A stretch of 9,580 nt of DNA from Gemmatimonadota bacterium (GTDB lineage Bacteria > Gemmatimonadota > Gemmatimonadetes > Longimicrobiales > RSA9): positions 1 through 9,580 of the forward strand of contig JACQPS010000020.1 in assembly GCA_016207445.1 (NCBI GenBank). The letters run 5' to 3'. Positions 1-6,324 of the stretch are shown here, in pieces. A model generated the notes under the pieces. The model ran no database searches. It saw only the letters and a list, made by a program, of their open reading frames with translations, and had not been told where the DNA came from. Both the position numbers and the translations under genes were made by a program. Within the stretch, counting starts at the first letter, position 1. Each line of letters opens with the position of its first letter.

Positions 1-216
1 AAGATCGACGGCCAACTGGTCGAGCTACGGAAGGCTTACTCCTCCATCCGCCCGGTCCGGCACGACTTCGTGGGCTTCTATGCGGACGTCTCCCTGCTGA
101 TTCCCGACCGCCCGTACTCATTCGAGCTGGAATTGCCGCCGCTCCGGCCCGGCCAGTTCCAGGGGCTGTTCTTCGAGAACGTCGAGACCGAGTACACGAG
201 CCGGATCGCGCCCTGA
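1..216 (+). CDS. C-terminal end of an unrecognised protein (5' end outside window)
   Basis: Frame 1 is open from the first base to a TGA at 214-216, giving 71 residues that begin KIDGQLVELRK and end SRIAP. I do not recognise the family. The piece is rich in alternating hydrophobic and polar residues (for example VGFYADVSLLIP, SFELELPPL) and has proline-rich turns, which would suit a C-terminal beta-sandwich, but that is inference. No membrane segment or cysteine is present. Codon use resembles the rest of the left block. The gene converges on galM with only two bases between the stop codons, and a strong inverted repeat begins 8 bases after this stop. Its position beside a mutarotase and a sugar-type symporter suggests carbohydrate metabolism, for example a glycoside hydrolase tail, but nothing in the fragment proves it. 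Confidence 0.6.
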   Translation, partial: KIDGQLVELRKAYSSIRPVRHDFVGFYADVSLLIPDRPYSFELELPPLRPGQFQGLFFENVETEYTSRIAP

Positions 217-218
217 TC

Positions 219-1376
219 TCACGGCCGCACCGAGAAACGGTAAATGGTGCGGCTTCGATATTCCCGCCCTGGCCGCAGAATCGTCGATGGAAACGCGGCC
301 TGATTCGGCGAATCCGGAAAATGCTGCGTTTCCATCGCGAAGCCATAGCGCTGCCTGTAGACGACGCCGCCTTTGCCCCGTAACGTGCCGTCCAGGAAGT
401 TTCCCGAGTAGAATTGCAGCCCCGGCTCCGTCGTGAAGATTTCCATCACGCGGCCGGTCGTCGGCTCATGCACCTCTGCGGCGAGCACCAGATCGCGGCC
501 CACGCCTGTGCGATTCAACACGAAGTTGTGATCGTAGCCGAGCCCGAAACGCAGTTGCTCGTCGTCCCGGCCGATGCGCTCGCCGATCGCGTGGGCGGTG
601 CGAAAATCGAACGGAGTCCCCACCACGCTGCGCAGCTCACCCGTCGGGATCAACGTCGAATCGACAGGCGTAAATCGATCCGCGTTCACCCGTACGACGT
701 GTCCGAGGATGTCGCGCGCGCCATCGCCAGCGAGGTTGAAATAGCTGTGCTGGGTCAGATTGACGGGCGTCGGCTTGTCGGTACTCGCTGTGTAGTCGAA
801 CATCAGCGCATTGTCGTTCGTGAGGTTGTAGACGACCTGTGCTCGCAGTGTGCCGGGATAGCCCTCCTCGCCGTCGGTACTCGTGTAGCGGAAGATGATC
901 CCAACGGAGTCCGGCGTGGTAAACGGCTCCGCCTCCCACACCACCTTGTCGAAGCCCTGGAGACCGCCGTGGAGGTGGTTCGGGCCGTTGTTGGTGGCGA
1001 GCGTGTAGGTCCGCCCGTCGAGTGTGAAGCGACCGCGGGCAATGCGATTGCCGTACCGTCCGATCAGCGCACCGAAGTAGGGCGAGCTCGCGAGGTATGC
1101 CGGCAGCGAATCGTAGCCGAGCACGACGTCGCCCGGCTTTCCGTTCCGATCGGGCACTTTCAGCGAGAGAATGACGCCGCCGTAGGTGATGATGCGCGCT
1201 TCCATGCCGTTGCGGTTGCGCAACGTGTAAACGCTGACGGTTTTCCCGTCCGGCGTCGCTCCGAACGGCGCCTGTGAGACGGACGGTTGCGGAGGCGGCA
1301 TCAGGTTCGTGCACGAGTTGATCGGCATCAGGCTCATGGCAATCGCGAGAACCTTCAGGCAGGCATCGTGTCGCAT
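219..1376 (-). CDS. galM: Lipoprotein aldose 1-epimerase (mutarotase)
   Basis: Interconverts alpha and beta anomers of aldohexoses such as galactose and glucose. Family motifs appear in order (385-residue numbering): GRYGNRIARG at 106-115, NNGPNHLHGG at 129-138, HSYFNL with the expected catalytic His210, GYDHNF with Asp282, TEPGLQ with the expected catalytic base Glu317, and ETQHFPDSPN at 349-358. The length is normal for the family plus an export signal. The frame opens further upstream at a TTG (1430), but I chose the ATG at 1374-1376 because it gives a short lipoprotein-like signal: a basic start, a VLAIAMSLMPI hydrophobic stretch and Cys22 in INSC. Asn at -2 makes this a weak lipobox, so ordinary secretion is possible. 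No clear ribosome binding site precedes either start. It is divergent from the symporter, which fits anomer conversion outside the inner membrane before uptake. Confidence 0.93.
   Translation of the reverse strand: MRHDACLKVLAIAMSLMPINSCTNLMPPPQPSVSQAPFGATPDGKTVSVYTLRNRNGMEARIITYGGVILSLKVPDRNGKPGDVVLGYDSLPAYLASSPYFGALIGRYGNRIARGRFTLDGRTYTLATNNGPNHLHGGLQGFDKVVWEAEPFTTPDSVGIIFRYTSTDGEEGYPGTLRAQVVYNLTNDNALMFDYTASTDKPTPVNLTQHSYFNLAGDGARDILGHVVRVNADRFTPVDSTLIPTGELRSVVGTPFDFRTAHAIGERIGRDDEQLRFGLGYDHNFVLNRTGVGRDLVLAAEVHEPTTGRVMEIFTTEPGLQFYSGNFLDGTLRGKGGVVYRQRYGFAMETQHFPDSPNQAAFPSTILRPGREYRSRTIYRFSVRP
224..253 (+). terminator. Inverted repeat just after the partial gene, terminator candidate
   Basis: GCCGCACC (224-231) is followed 14 bases later by its exact complement GGTGCGGC (246-253), with a possible extra G-T pair (223/254). 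The stem starts 8 bases after the TGA of the leftmost gene, a usual place for a terminator on the + strand. There is no T-run after it, so it would be a non-canonical intrinsic terminator at best. On the other strand it lies inside the last codons of galM, so it could also arise from galM coding constraint. Confidence 0.4.
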
Positions 1377-1595
1377 AGGGACCGACTCAGGCGCGTGTAC
1401 CTGCGCTCGGCGTGGTTCGAACCGGTTCAACGTAGCTCGAGTTTCTCGCGGTTTGCAAGCATGTCGGCTATCTTGCGACGTCGCCCCGCCATTGCGTTGG
1501 TGTCAACAGGCGACGAATCCCACAGGGAACTCGAAGCAGCGAAACCGCGAATGCGAGGCCATTGACCTGGCATCCGTTTCGGGTGAGAAGGTGCC

Positions 1596-3311
1596 GTGAA
1601 TTCGATTGAGCTAGCCGGCGTGGATTACGCCATACTCGGGATCTACTTCGCATTTGTGGTCGGGATCGGGGTCGCCTTGAAGCGCTATATGCGCTCCAGC
1701 ACCGACTTCTTTCTGTCCGGCCGAACGATTCCGGCATGGGTGGCCGGTCTCGCGTTCCTGTCCGCGAACCTCGGCGCTCAGGAAGTCATCGGTATGGCCG
1801 CGTCCGGCGCGAAGTACGGCATTGCGACCAGTCACTTTTACTGGATCGGGGCGGTGCCGGCGATGGCGTTCGTCGGCGTCTTCATGATGCCGTTCTACTA
1901 CGGGTCGCGCGCGCGCTCGGTGCCGGAGTACCTGCGGCTGCGCTTCGATGAAAAGACACGCGGCTTCAATGCGGTCTCCTTCGCCGCTATGACCGTATTC
2001 TCCTCCGGCATCTCCATGTATGCGATGGGACTGCTGCTCGGCGCATTGCTCGGTTGGGACTTCGACTTCAGCGTGCTGGTCTCTGCTGGCATCGTCCTCG
2101 CCTACATCTACCTCGGAGGACTGACCTCCGCGATCTATAATGAAGTGCTGCAGTTCTTCCTGATCGTAGGCGGCTTCATTCCACTCGTGTGGCTGGGCCT
2201 GAAGGATGTCGGCGGCTGGTCCGGTCTGACCACGCGCCTGGCAGAGACTGCGCGGCAGGCCGGCTTCCAACCCGGCGCATGGACGGATTCGTGGGCGCAC
2301 ATGGGAAGTGCGTCGGCCAACCCCATGGGGATCGAGTGGTTCGGTCTCGCGATGGGACTCGGCTTTGTGCTGTCCTTCGGGTACTGGACGACGGACTTCC
2401 TGGTCGTGCAGCGCGCGATGGCAGCGAATTCCATGTCGGCGGCACGCCGCACTCCGCTGATCGCCGCGTTTCCGAAGATGCTGTTCCCATTTCTCGTGAT
2501 CGTGCCCGGCATGATCGCGATCGCGCTGACCACGCATGCCGGACAAAGCGGTTTCACCCTCCCCGCGAAGCCGGACGGCAGCACCAACTACGACATGACG
2601 ATTCCACTGATGCTCGGGCACTACTTCCCGCCCGGCTTGCTCGGCCTCGGGCTCACCGCGCTCATGGCGTCGTTCATGTCGGGCATGGCGGGGAATGTGA
2701 CCGCGTTCAACACCGTGTGGACCTACGACATCTATCAGGCCTACATCAATAGGAGCGCCTCGGATGCGCACTATCTCCGGATGGGGCGCTTCGCGACCGT
2801 GTTCGGAATCGGGTTGTCGCTCCTCACTGCCTATGCGACGACGCAGTTCAACAACATCATGGACATGCTACAACTCGTCTTCGCGTTCGTGAATGCGCCT
2901 TTGTTTGCAACGTTCCTGCTGGGGATGTTCTGGAAGCGGGCCAGCGCGCACGGGGCGTTCGCGGGACTGCTCGGGGGCACTGCGGCAGCGGCGCTGCATC
3001 ACGGTCTGACCATGCCGGCCGCGGCGGCCGTGGGATTCAAGGGTGGCTGGCTCGGCACCGTTGTACACGGCTATCCGAGCGAGATGGCGCAGAACTTCTG
3101 GACGGCGATCTTCGCCTGGACCACCTGCTTCATGGTCACCATCCTGGTGAGCCTGGTCACGGCGCCGCGCCCCGACCGGGAGCTGCGTGGACTGGTGTAT
3201 TCCTTGACCGAACGTCCGCGCGACACCGGCCTTGCGTGGTATCGGAAGCCGTCTGCACTCGCGCTCACGGTGTTGGCGCTCGCGTTGCTGCTGAACGTCG
3301 TGTTCTTCTGA
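1596..3311 (+). CDS. Sodium/solute symporter, SGLT-like (SSS family)
   Basis: A 571-residue inner-membrane protein with about 13-14 hydrophobic helices. It belongs to the sodium:solute symporter (SLC5-like) family, which moves a solute into the cell with sodium. Supporting blocks: TDFFLSGRTIPAW (36-48), SANLGAQEVIGMAASG (56-71), YIYLGGLTSAIYNEVLQFF (170-188), VVQRAMAANS (270-279), AAFPKML with Lys294, LMASFMSGMAGN (356-367) containing the expected sodium-site serine Ser362, and FLLGMFWKR (440-448). Compared from memory with the Vibrio galactose transporter, Asn58, Lys294 and Gln426 line up with sugar-binding positions, while the segment after GYW (263-269) differs. The substrate is probably a sugar or related polyol, but this is inferred. 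The start is GTG at 1596, preceded by GAGAAGG (1585-1591). The next gene starts 18 bases downstream and is probably co-transcribed. Confidence 0.92.
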   Translation: MNSIELAGVDYAILGIYFAFVVGIGVALKRYMRSSTDFFLSGRTIPAWVAGLAFLSANLGAQEVIGMAASGAKYGIATSHFYWIGAVPAMAFVGVFMMPFYYGSRARSVPEYLRLRFDEKTRGFNAVSFAAMTVFSSGISMYAMGLLLGALLGWDFDFSVLVSAGIVLAYIYLGGLTSAIYNEVLQFFLIVGGFIPLVWLGLKDVGGWSGLTTRLAETARQAGFQPGAWTDSWAHMGSASANPMGIEWFGLAMGLGFVLSFGYWTTDFLVVQRAMAANSMSAARRTPLIAAFPKMLFPFLVIVPGMIAIALTTHAGQSGFTLPAKPDGSTNYDMTIPLMLGHYFPPGLLGLGLTALMASFMSGMAGNVTAFNTVWTYDIYQAYINRSASDAHYLRMGRFATVFGIGLSLLTAYATTQFNNIMDMLQLVFAFVNAPLFATFLLGMFWKRASAHGAFAGLLGGTAAAALHHGLTMPAAAAVGFKGGWLGTVVHGYPSEMAQNFWTAIFAWTTCFMVTILVSLVTAPRPDRELRGLVYSLTERPRDTGLAWYRKPSALALTVLALALLLNVVFF

Positions 3312-3329
3312 GTCGAGAGCGAGGGGGAT

Positions 3330-3605
3330 GTGGGACTCGATATTCGACTGCCGATCGGCTTGATGTTCAGCCTGCTGGGCAGCGTGCTCGCGGCCTTTGG
3401 CCTGTGGAGCGATCGCACGATCTACGCACGGTCGCTGGGCTACAATGTGAATCTGTGGTGGGGACTGGTGCTGCTCGCCTTCGGGTTGGTGTTCATCTAT
3501 TTCGGGCGGCGCGGCACTCGCGCCCTGCGATCGGCGGCGCACTCGGCGGCGATGACGAGTCCCGCGTCCGTTGAAGAGCGCACGCCCGTCCCGCACGGGC
3601 AGTGA
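3330..3605 (+). CDS. Small two-helix membrane protein paired with the symporter
   Basis: A 91-residue protein. Two clear hydrophobic helices lie at about 8-26 (PIGLMFSLLGSVLAAFGLW) and 43-59 (WWGLVLLAFGLVFIYFG), joined by a short loop SDRTIYARSLGYNVN. The basic sequence after helix 2 (GRRGTRALR) and the charged tail suggest a cytoplasmic C-terminus. The start is GTG at 3330, with GAGGGGG at 3321-3327 as ribosome binding site. An ATG overlapping it (3328) is in another frame that stops after 11 codons. It follows the symporter by 18 bases on the same strand, so it is likely in one transcript and may be an accessory subunit. I do not recognise a named family; similar small two-helix proteins occur beside transporters and primary metabolic genes in Acidobacteriota-like genomes (memory, unverified). 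The gene ends six bases from the stop of the truncated trmO. Confidence 0.75.
   Translation: MGLDIRLPIGLMFSLLGSVLAAFGLWSDRTIYARSLGYNVNLWWGLVLLAFGLVFIYFGRRGTRALRSAAHSAAMTSPASVEERTPVPHGQ
3581..3604. terminator. GC-rich hairpin at the convergent gene ends
   Basis: GCCCGT (3584-3589) and ACGGGC (3595-3600) form a perfect 6-base stem around the loop CCCGC. CAC (3581-3583) and GTG (3602-3604) can extend it past a single bulged A. It overlaps the stop codon of the small membrane protein and lies next to the stop of the opposing trmO fragment, so it could end transcription from either side. No T-run follows on either strand, which limits confidence. Confidence 0.35.
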
Positions 3606-3611
3606 GCAAGG

Positions 3612-3812
3612 TCAACGGCGAGATTCCCCCCGATGAAAACCCCAGATGACGTAGAGGTGGGAGAAGCCCTCGATGTCGGTGAGCCCCGCCTCGAGCTCGG
3701 GGCGGATCTCGAGAGTTCCCTCCGCGGTGTGCCGTGCACCGGGACCCTTCGGGACCTGCGCCGTATCAGTAAACGGACTGCGAACCGTGCCGATCGGCTC
3801 ACACGGAATCAT
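3612..3812 (-). pseudogene. trmO: Truncated TrmO/TsaA-type protein (N-terminal piece only)
   Basis: The 66 residues MIPCEPIGTVRSPF ... EIRPELEAGLTDIEGFSHLYVIWGFHR are the standard N-terminal half of the TrmO/TsaA (UPF0066) family. Members use S-adenosylmethionine, and TrmO N6-methylates the threonylcarbamoyl-adenosine at position 37 of tRNA. Family members are roughly 130-240 residues and carry an essential later block with a GVFATRSPxRPNPIG-type motif. That block is absent in all three minus-strand frames downstream, so the gene is broken rather than merely frameshifted. The start is the ATG at 3810-3812, five bases after the radical SAM stop; a TTG three codons upstream is an alternative. 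It is the last gene of the OsmC-thioredoxin-radical SAM operon. The protein stops (TGA 3612-3614) just short of the small membrane gene, where base composition also changes. A functional short protein is unlikely. Confidence 0.75.
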
Positions 3813-3817
3813 GGCAT

Positions 3818-5068
3818 TCAACCCGGTGCCTGCTGAAATACGGGCAACGCGCCCGAGCCGCGGATCCGCCGACGGAAATACTCCTCGACGGGTTCCGCCT
3901 CTCCGCGTTCCACCATCCGGCGGTAGCGTGCGGGAACATGTGCGCAGAACGGCTCCGCTTCCAGCGGGTCTCCAGTCACGGCCCAGGCGCGGGCGCGACT
4001 GCCGCCGCACACGTCGAGGTACTCGCAAACGCCGCACTTGCCCTTGAGCAGGCTGCGGTCGCGCAGCACGCGGAAAAGCGGCGCCTGCCGGTACACCTGC
4101 GCGAGATCGGCACTCCGCACGTTGCCCGCCGAAACCGGGAGGAACCCCGAAGGCATGATCTCACCCGTGTGGCCGATGAACAGGAACCCGTCGCCGTCAT
4201 TCACGCTGCGCGCGCGGCCGATCCCATCCTGCATCGAGAAGGCGACGCCGCCCGTCAGCGGATCCGGCACTGCGCCACGCCGCCCGTCCCGCCGCTCCGC
4301 GACCTTGCGCTGCAGCACGACGCGCGCGTAGTGCGGCGCCGCCGTGGCCTTGATATCGAAGGGCGCGGTGCGGGACAGATCGTACAGCTTGTGGAAGATC
4401 GCCTCGAATTCCTCCGCGCTCGCCACGTCCTCGGGGCGCGCGCGCCCGACCGGCACCAGGAAGAAGACCTCCCAGAACACGATCCCCAGCCCCGCCATGA
4501 GCGTGCACAGCCCGTCGATGTCCGCCACGTTGTGGCGCCCGATCGCGGTGTTCACCTGAGTCGAGAGGCCGATCGCCTGTGCGTCGCGCAGGATCGCGAC
4601 CGCACGCTCGAAGGAGCCGGGGACGCGCCGGAACTCGTCATGGATCGCGGGCGTCGAGCCGTCCAGGCTCACGGCCAGGCGCGCGAGCCCGGCCGCCTTC
4701 AGCCGTGCGACCATCTCCGGGGTGGCGAGCGGGGTCGCGGCAGGCGTCATCGCGACCCGCAGCCCGAGGCGGGCGGCGTGCTCGACCAGCTCGACGATAT
4801 CGGGCCGCTTGAGCGCGTCGCCGCCGCTGAACACGAACACGACCGGGCCGAAGCGCCGGATCGCATCCAGCATCCGCTTCGCCTCGTCCGTGGAGAGCTC
4901 GGCGGGGTGCCGGTACGGCACCGCCTCCGCGCGGCAATGGCGGCAGGCCAGGTCGCACGCCTGCGTGGTTTCCCAGATCACCACGTAGGGCGCCTGATCG
5001 AAGTCGCGTGCTGCGCGTGCGCGTCGGCGCGGCGGACTGCGGTTCTTACTCGTCGCCGGGCGTGTCAT
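3818..5068 (-). CDS. Radical SAM/SPASM protein, NirJ/AhbD-like
   Basis: A 416-residue radical S-adenosylmethionine enzyme. The CX3CX2C iron-sulfur motif is CDLACRHC (Cys38, Cys42, Cys45) in the WETTQACDLACRHCRAEA context. The SAM-binding GGDALKRPD follows at 82-90 and SLDGS at 134-138. The C-terminal SPASM-like region carries GKCGVCEYLDVCGGSRARA (343-361) plus Cys375, so Cys345, 348, 354 and 375 could hold a second cluster. MPSGFLPVSAGNVR (305-318) is also typical of the group. NirJ and AhbD modify porphyrin side chains; this one resembles the related TIGR04053-type family of unknown substrate (memory). The longer open frame upstream is antisense-like noise. The ATG at 5066-5068 is chosen because it overlaps the thioredoxin TGA (ATGA), giving translational coupling. 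The truncated trmO follows after five bases. The substrate is unknown. Confidence 0.92.
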   Translation of the reverse strand: MTRPATSKNRSPPRRRARAARDFDQAPYVVIWETTQACDLACRHCRAEAVPYRHPAELSTDEAKRMLDAIRRFGPVVFVFSGGDALKRPDIVELVEHAARLGLRVAMTPAATPLATPEMVARLKAAGLARLAVSLDGSTPAIHDEFRRVPGSFERAVAILRDAQAIGLSTQVNTAIGRHNVADIDGLCTLMAGLGIVFWEVFFLVPVGRARPEDVASAEEFEAIFHKLYDLSRTAPFDIKATAAPHYARVVLQRKVAERRDGRRGAVPDPLTGGVAFSMQDGIGRARSVNDGDGFLFIGHTGEIMPSGFLPVSAGNVRSADLAQVYRQAPLFRVLRDRSLLKGKCGVCEYLDVCGGSRARAWAVTGDPLEAEPFCAHVPARYRRMVERGEAEPVEEYFRRRIRGSGALPVFQQAPG

Positions 5069-5406
5069 GCCACCGCCGCGAGCTGCTCTTCGATCATCGT
5101 GACCACGTCGGACCTGGGGACGGCGCCAATCACGCCGTCGACGGGCCGACCATCCCGGAAGAGCACGATGGTGGGGATCGAGCGGATCCCGTACGCACTG
5201 GCAGTGGCAACGGCTTCGTCGACGTTCAGCTTGCCGAAGCGGACCCGCCCCGCGTACTCCCGCGCGAGCTGTTCCATGATCGGCGCGACCAGGCGACACG
5301 GCATGCACCACGACGCCCAGAAGTCCACCACGATGACGCCCTCGGCCGATTCCACCTCGGAAGCGAAGTTCGCATCGTTCAGTTCCAGCACCTGAGTGGC
5401 CGTCAT
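5065..5406 (-). CDS. Thioredoxin with CMPC active site
   Basis: A 113-residue cytoplasmic thioredoxin, the usual family length, with no signal peptide. VVDFWASWCMPCRLVAP (27-43) holds the redox cysteines Cys34 and Cys37. KLNVDE (59-64), YGIRSIPT with cis-proline Pro78, and FRDGRPVDGVIGA (83-95) complete the fold. The usual CGPC is CMPC here, which may shift redox potential or partner choice. The start is ATG at 5404-5406 with AGGAGA upstream, and it overlaps the TGA of the OsmC-like gene as ATGA. The stop overlaps the radical SAM start the same way. This tight coupling suggests it reduces a disulfide in its OsmC or radical SAM neighbour, or supports one shared pathway. That role is inference; a general disulfide reductase is the alternative. 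Confidence 0.94.
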   Translation of the reverse strand: MTATQVLELNDANFASEVESAEGVIVVDFWASWCMPCRLVAPIMEQLAREYAGRVRFGKLNVDEAVATASAYGIRSIPTIVLFRDGRPVDGVIGAVPRSDVVTMIEEQLAAVA

Positions 5407-5867
5407 GGATTCTTCTCCTCGCTCGCGTGGGCCGCTACCAGCGGCTCGACCTCGATGTGCAGTGGGATGCCGCGCTTCACACTCTGCCCCACGAGGCAGA
5501 AGTCCTCGAAGACCTCCAGGCAGCGCCCGATTCGATCCCGGTCCGCTGGCTCCAGCTCCGGCTGCAGCGCGATGCGCAGCTCGCCCACGCGCAGCCGGCC
5601 GTGCTCGTTTCGCACGAGCGAGCCCTGCACGCGGGTCCGGATCCCGCCGACTTCGACCCTGGCTTTGCGCAGGCAGAACAACAGGCTCGCGCTCAGGCAA
5701 TGACCGACGGCCGCGGCCAGCAGGCGCGCGGCATTGGGGCCGCGGCCGCCGCCCAGTGGCGGCGGCTCATCTACGCGCAGGTCGAGCAGGCCATCACCGT
5801 CGAAATCCACTCCGAACTCGAAACCGTCGCGCTGCACCAGCTCCACGGCGAAGCTCTCTTCACTCAT
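5403..5867 (-). CDS. OsmC-like redox protein
   Basis: A 154-residue OsmC/Ohr-superfamily protein. It shows the expected layout: an N-terminal beta region, a GPNAARLLAAAVGHCLSASL helix (43-62) with the first conserved Cys57, and EDFCLVGQSVKRGIPLHIEV (121-140) with the second, Cys124. Members with both cysteines often reduce organic hydroperoxides. This one has extra cysteines at 65 and 116, and is closer to the general OsmC branch than to Ohr by eye. I chose ATG 5865-5867, with AGGA about seven bases upstream, over an upstream in-frame ATG (5957) that would add a non-conserved 30-residue leader. It is the first gene of the operon, and its TGA overlaps the thioredoxin ATG. A thioredoxin next door is a plausible electron donor. 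Confidence 0.9.
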   Translation of the reverse strand: MSEESFAVELVQRDGFEFGVDFDGDGLLDLRVDEPPPLGGGRGPNAARLLAAAVGHCLSASLLFCLRKARVEVGGIRTRVQGSLVRNEHGRLRVGELRIALQPELEPADRDRIGRCLEVFEDFCLVGQSVKRGIPLHIEVEPLVAAHASEEKNP

Positions 5868-5956
5868 GAGATTCCTGCGCTTTACCCGGCAGCCACCAGT
5901 CGCCCGTTCGTTGGCCGCGGCAGCCGACGCGGGCCCGATCCGCCCCGTTCGGAACA

Positions 5957-5984
5957 ACGATAGCCGAGCCGGAGCCCGGGTCTA
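5957..5984 (-). promoter_or_regulatory. Candidate promoter of the OsmC operon
   Basis: Read on the minus strand: TAGACC (5984-5979), 16 bases, then TATCGT (5962-5957). Each box matches the sigma-70 consensus at four of six bases, and the spacing is acceptable. It would start RNA about 80 bases before the OsmC ATG. The same TAGAC form is seen before the cytochrome gene. Chance matches of this quality are common, so this stays tentative. Confidence 0.28.
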
Positions 5985-6000
5985 TCGGGAAAAGCCCCGA

Positions 6001-6017
6001 AAAGCTGTGGGAGCTTT
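6001..6017. repeat. Short inverted repeat AAAGCT / AGCTTT
   Basis: AAAGCT (6001-6006), loop GTGGG, AGCTTT (6012-6017). A perfect 6-base stem just upstream of the candidate OsmC promoter. It could be a regulator site or a weak hairpin. No function is shown by the sequence. Confidence 0.35.
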
Positions 6018-6105
6018 GCGGCGGCTGCGTGGGGCGGAGCATTACGGAGAGCGCTTCGGTGGGTTGCGAAGGGCGTCACGGATTGGACGCGACTTAGGAC
6101 AAATC

Positions 6106-6123
6106 GCGACGGGGGGGCGTCGC
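6106..6123. repeat. Inverted repeat with an all-G loop
   Basis: GCGACG (6106-6111), six G (6112-6117), CGTCGC (6118-6123). A perfect 6-base stem closed by a homopolymer loop, in gene-free DNA between the OsmC operon and the cytochrome remnant. No T-run follows, so it is not a standard terminator. Confidence 0.4.
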
Positions 6124-6324
6124 TCACCGGTTGGTCGCGCGCGGGCGCCGGGGCGGGCCAAGGTGCCATCCTCCTATCATCCAACGACATAAGCCGACAA
6201 AGCCCTCGGCCGACCTCCGGTCGCCACCTCGCCATCGAGCGGCATGGAGCATGATTCGACAAACGACCCCTGGGGTGGGATTCGCTCATGAGTTTGCTCG
6301 TTCGCCTGTCGGCTCTCACCGGGC

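Larger units (their letters stand above)
5868..6324. other. Gene-free stretch upstream of the OsmC operon
   Basis: No convincing coding region on either strand. The open frames here are arginine/proline-rich translations typical of GC-rich non-coding DNA. The segment contains the OsmC leader and candidate promoter and the two short inverted repeats listed separately. Its right half may include the eroded 5' part of the cytochrome remnant that becomes recognisable at 6325. For example, one frame reads FAHEFAR around 6280, loosely like FxHxxH elements of multihaem proteins, but this is too weak to call. Confidence 0.5.

Noticed and set aside
414..1277. Long plus-strand open frame opposite galM
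   Set aside because: Antisense shadow of a well-supported galM gene; no family motifs and a composition typical of reverse-strand reading in GC-rich DNA.
1377..1430. TTG start giving galM an 18-residue longer N-terminus
   Set aside because: It would put a charged, non-conserved leader before a good lipoprotein-like signal; the ATG at 1376 is the better start.
1501..1506. TTGACA on the minus strand as a galM -35 box
   Set aside because: No acceptable -10 box lies 15-19 bases further on (the sequence there reads CGACGT), so no promoter was called.
1510..1525. Operator-like or repeat structures in the galM-symporter divergent region
   Set aside because: Only a four-base arm palindrome (GTTG gtgt CAAC, near 1496-1507) was found, too short to support a regulator site.
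3626..3631. Frameshift at the run of six C as the cause of the short trmO
   Set aside because: Reading on in the other two frames (for example GGNLAVDLAHC) does not restore any TrmO sequence, so loss of the 3' half fits better.
3938..5395. A 485-residue plus-strand open frame across the radical SAM and thioredoxin genes
   Set aside because: Lies antisense to genes with clear catalytic motifs; His/Arg-rich and without recognisable domains.
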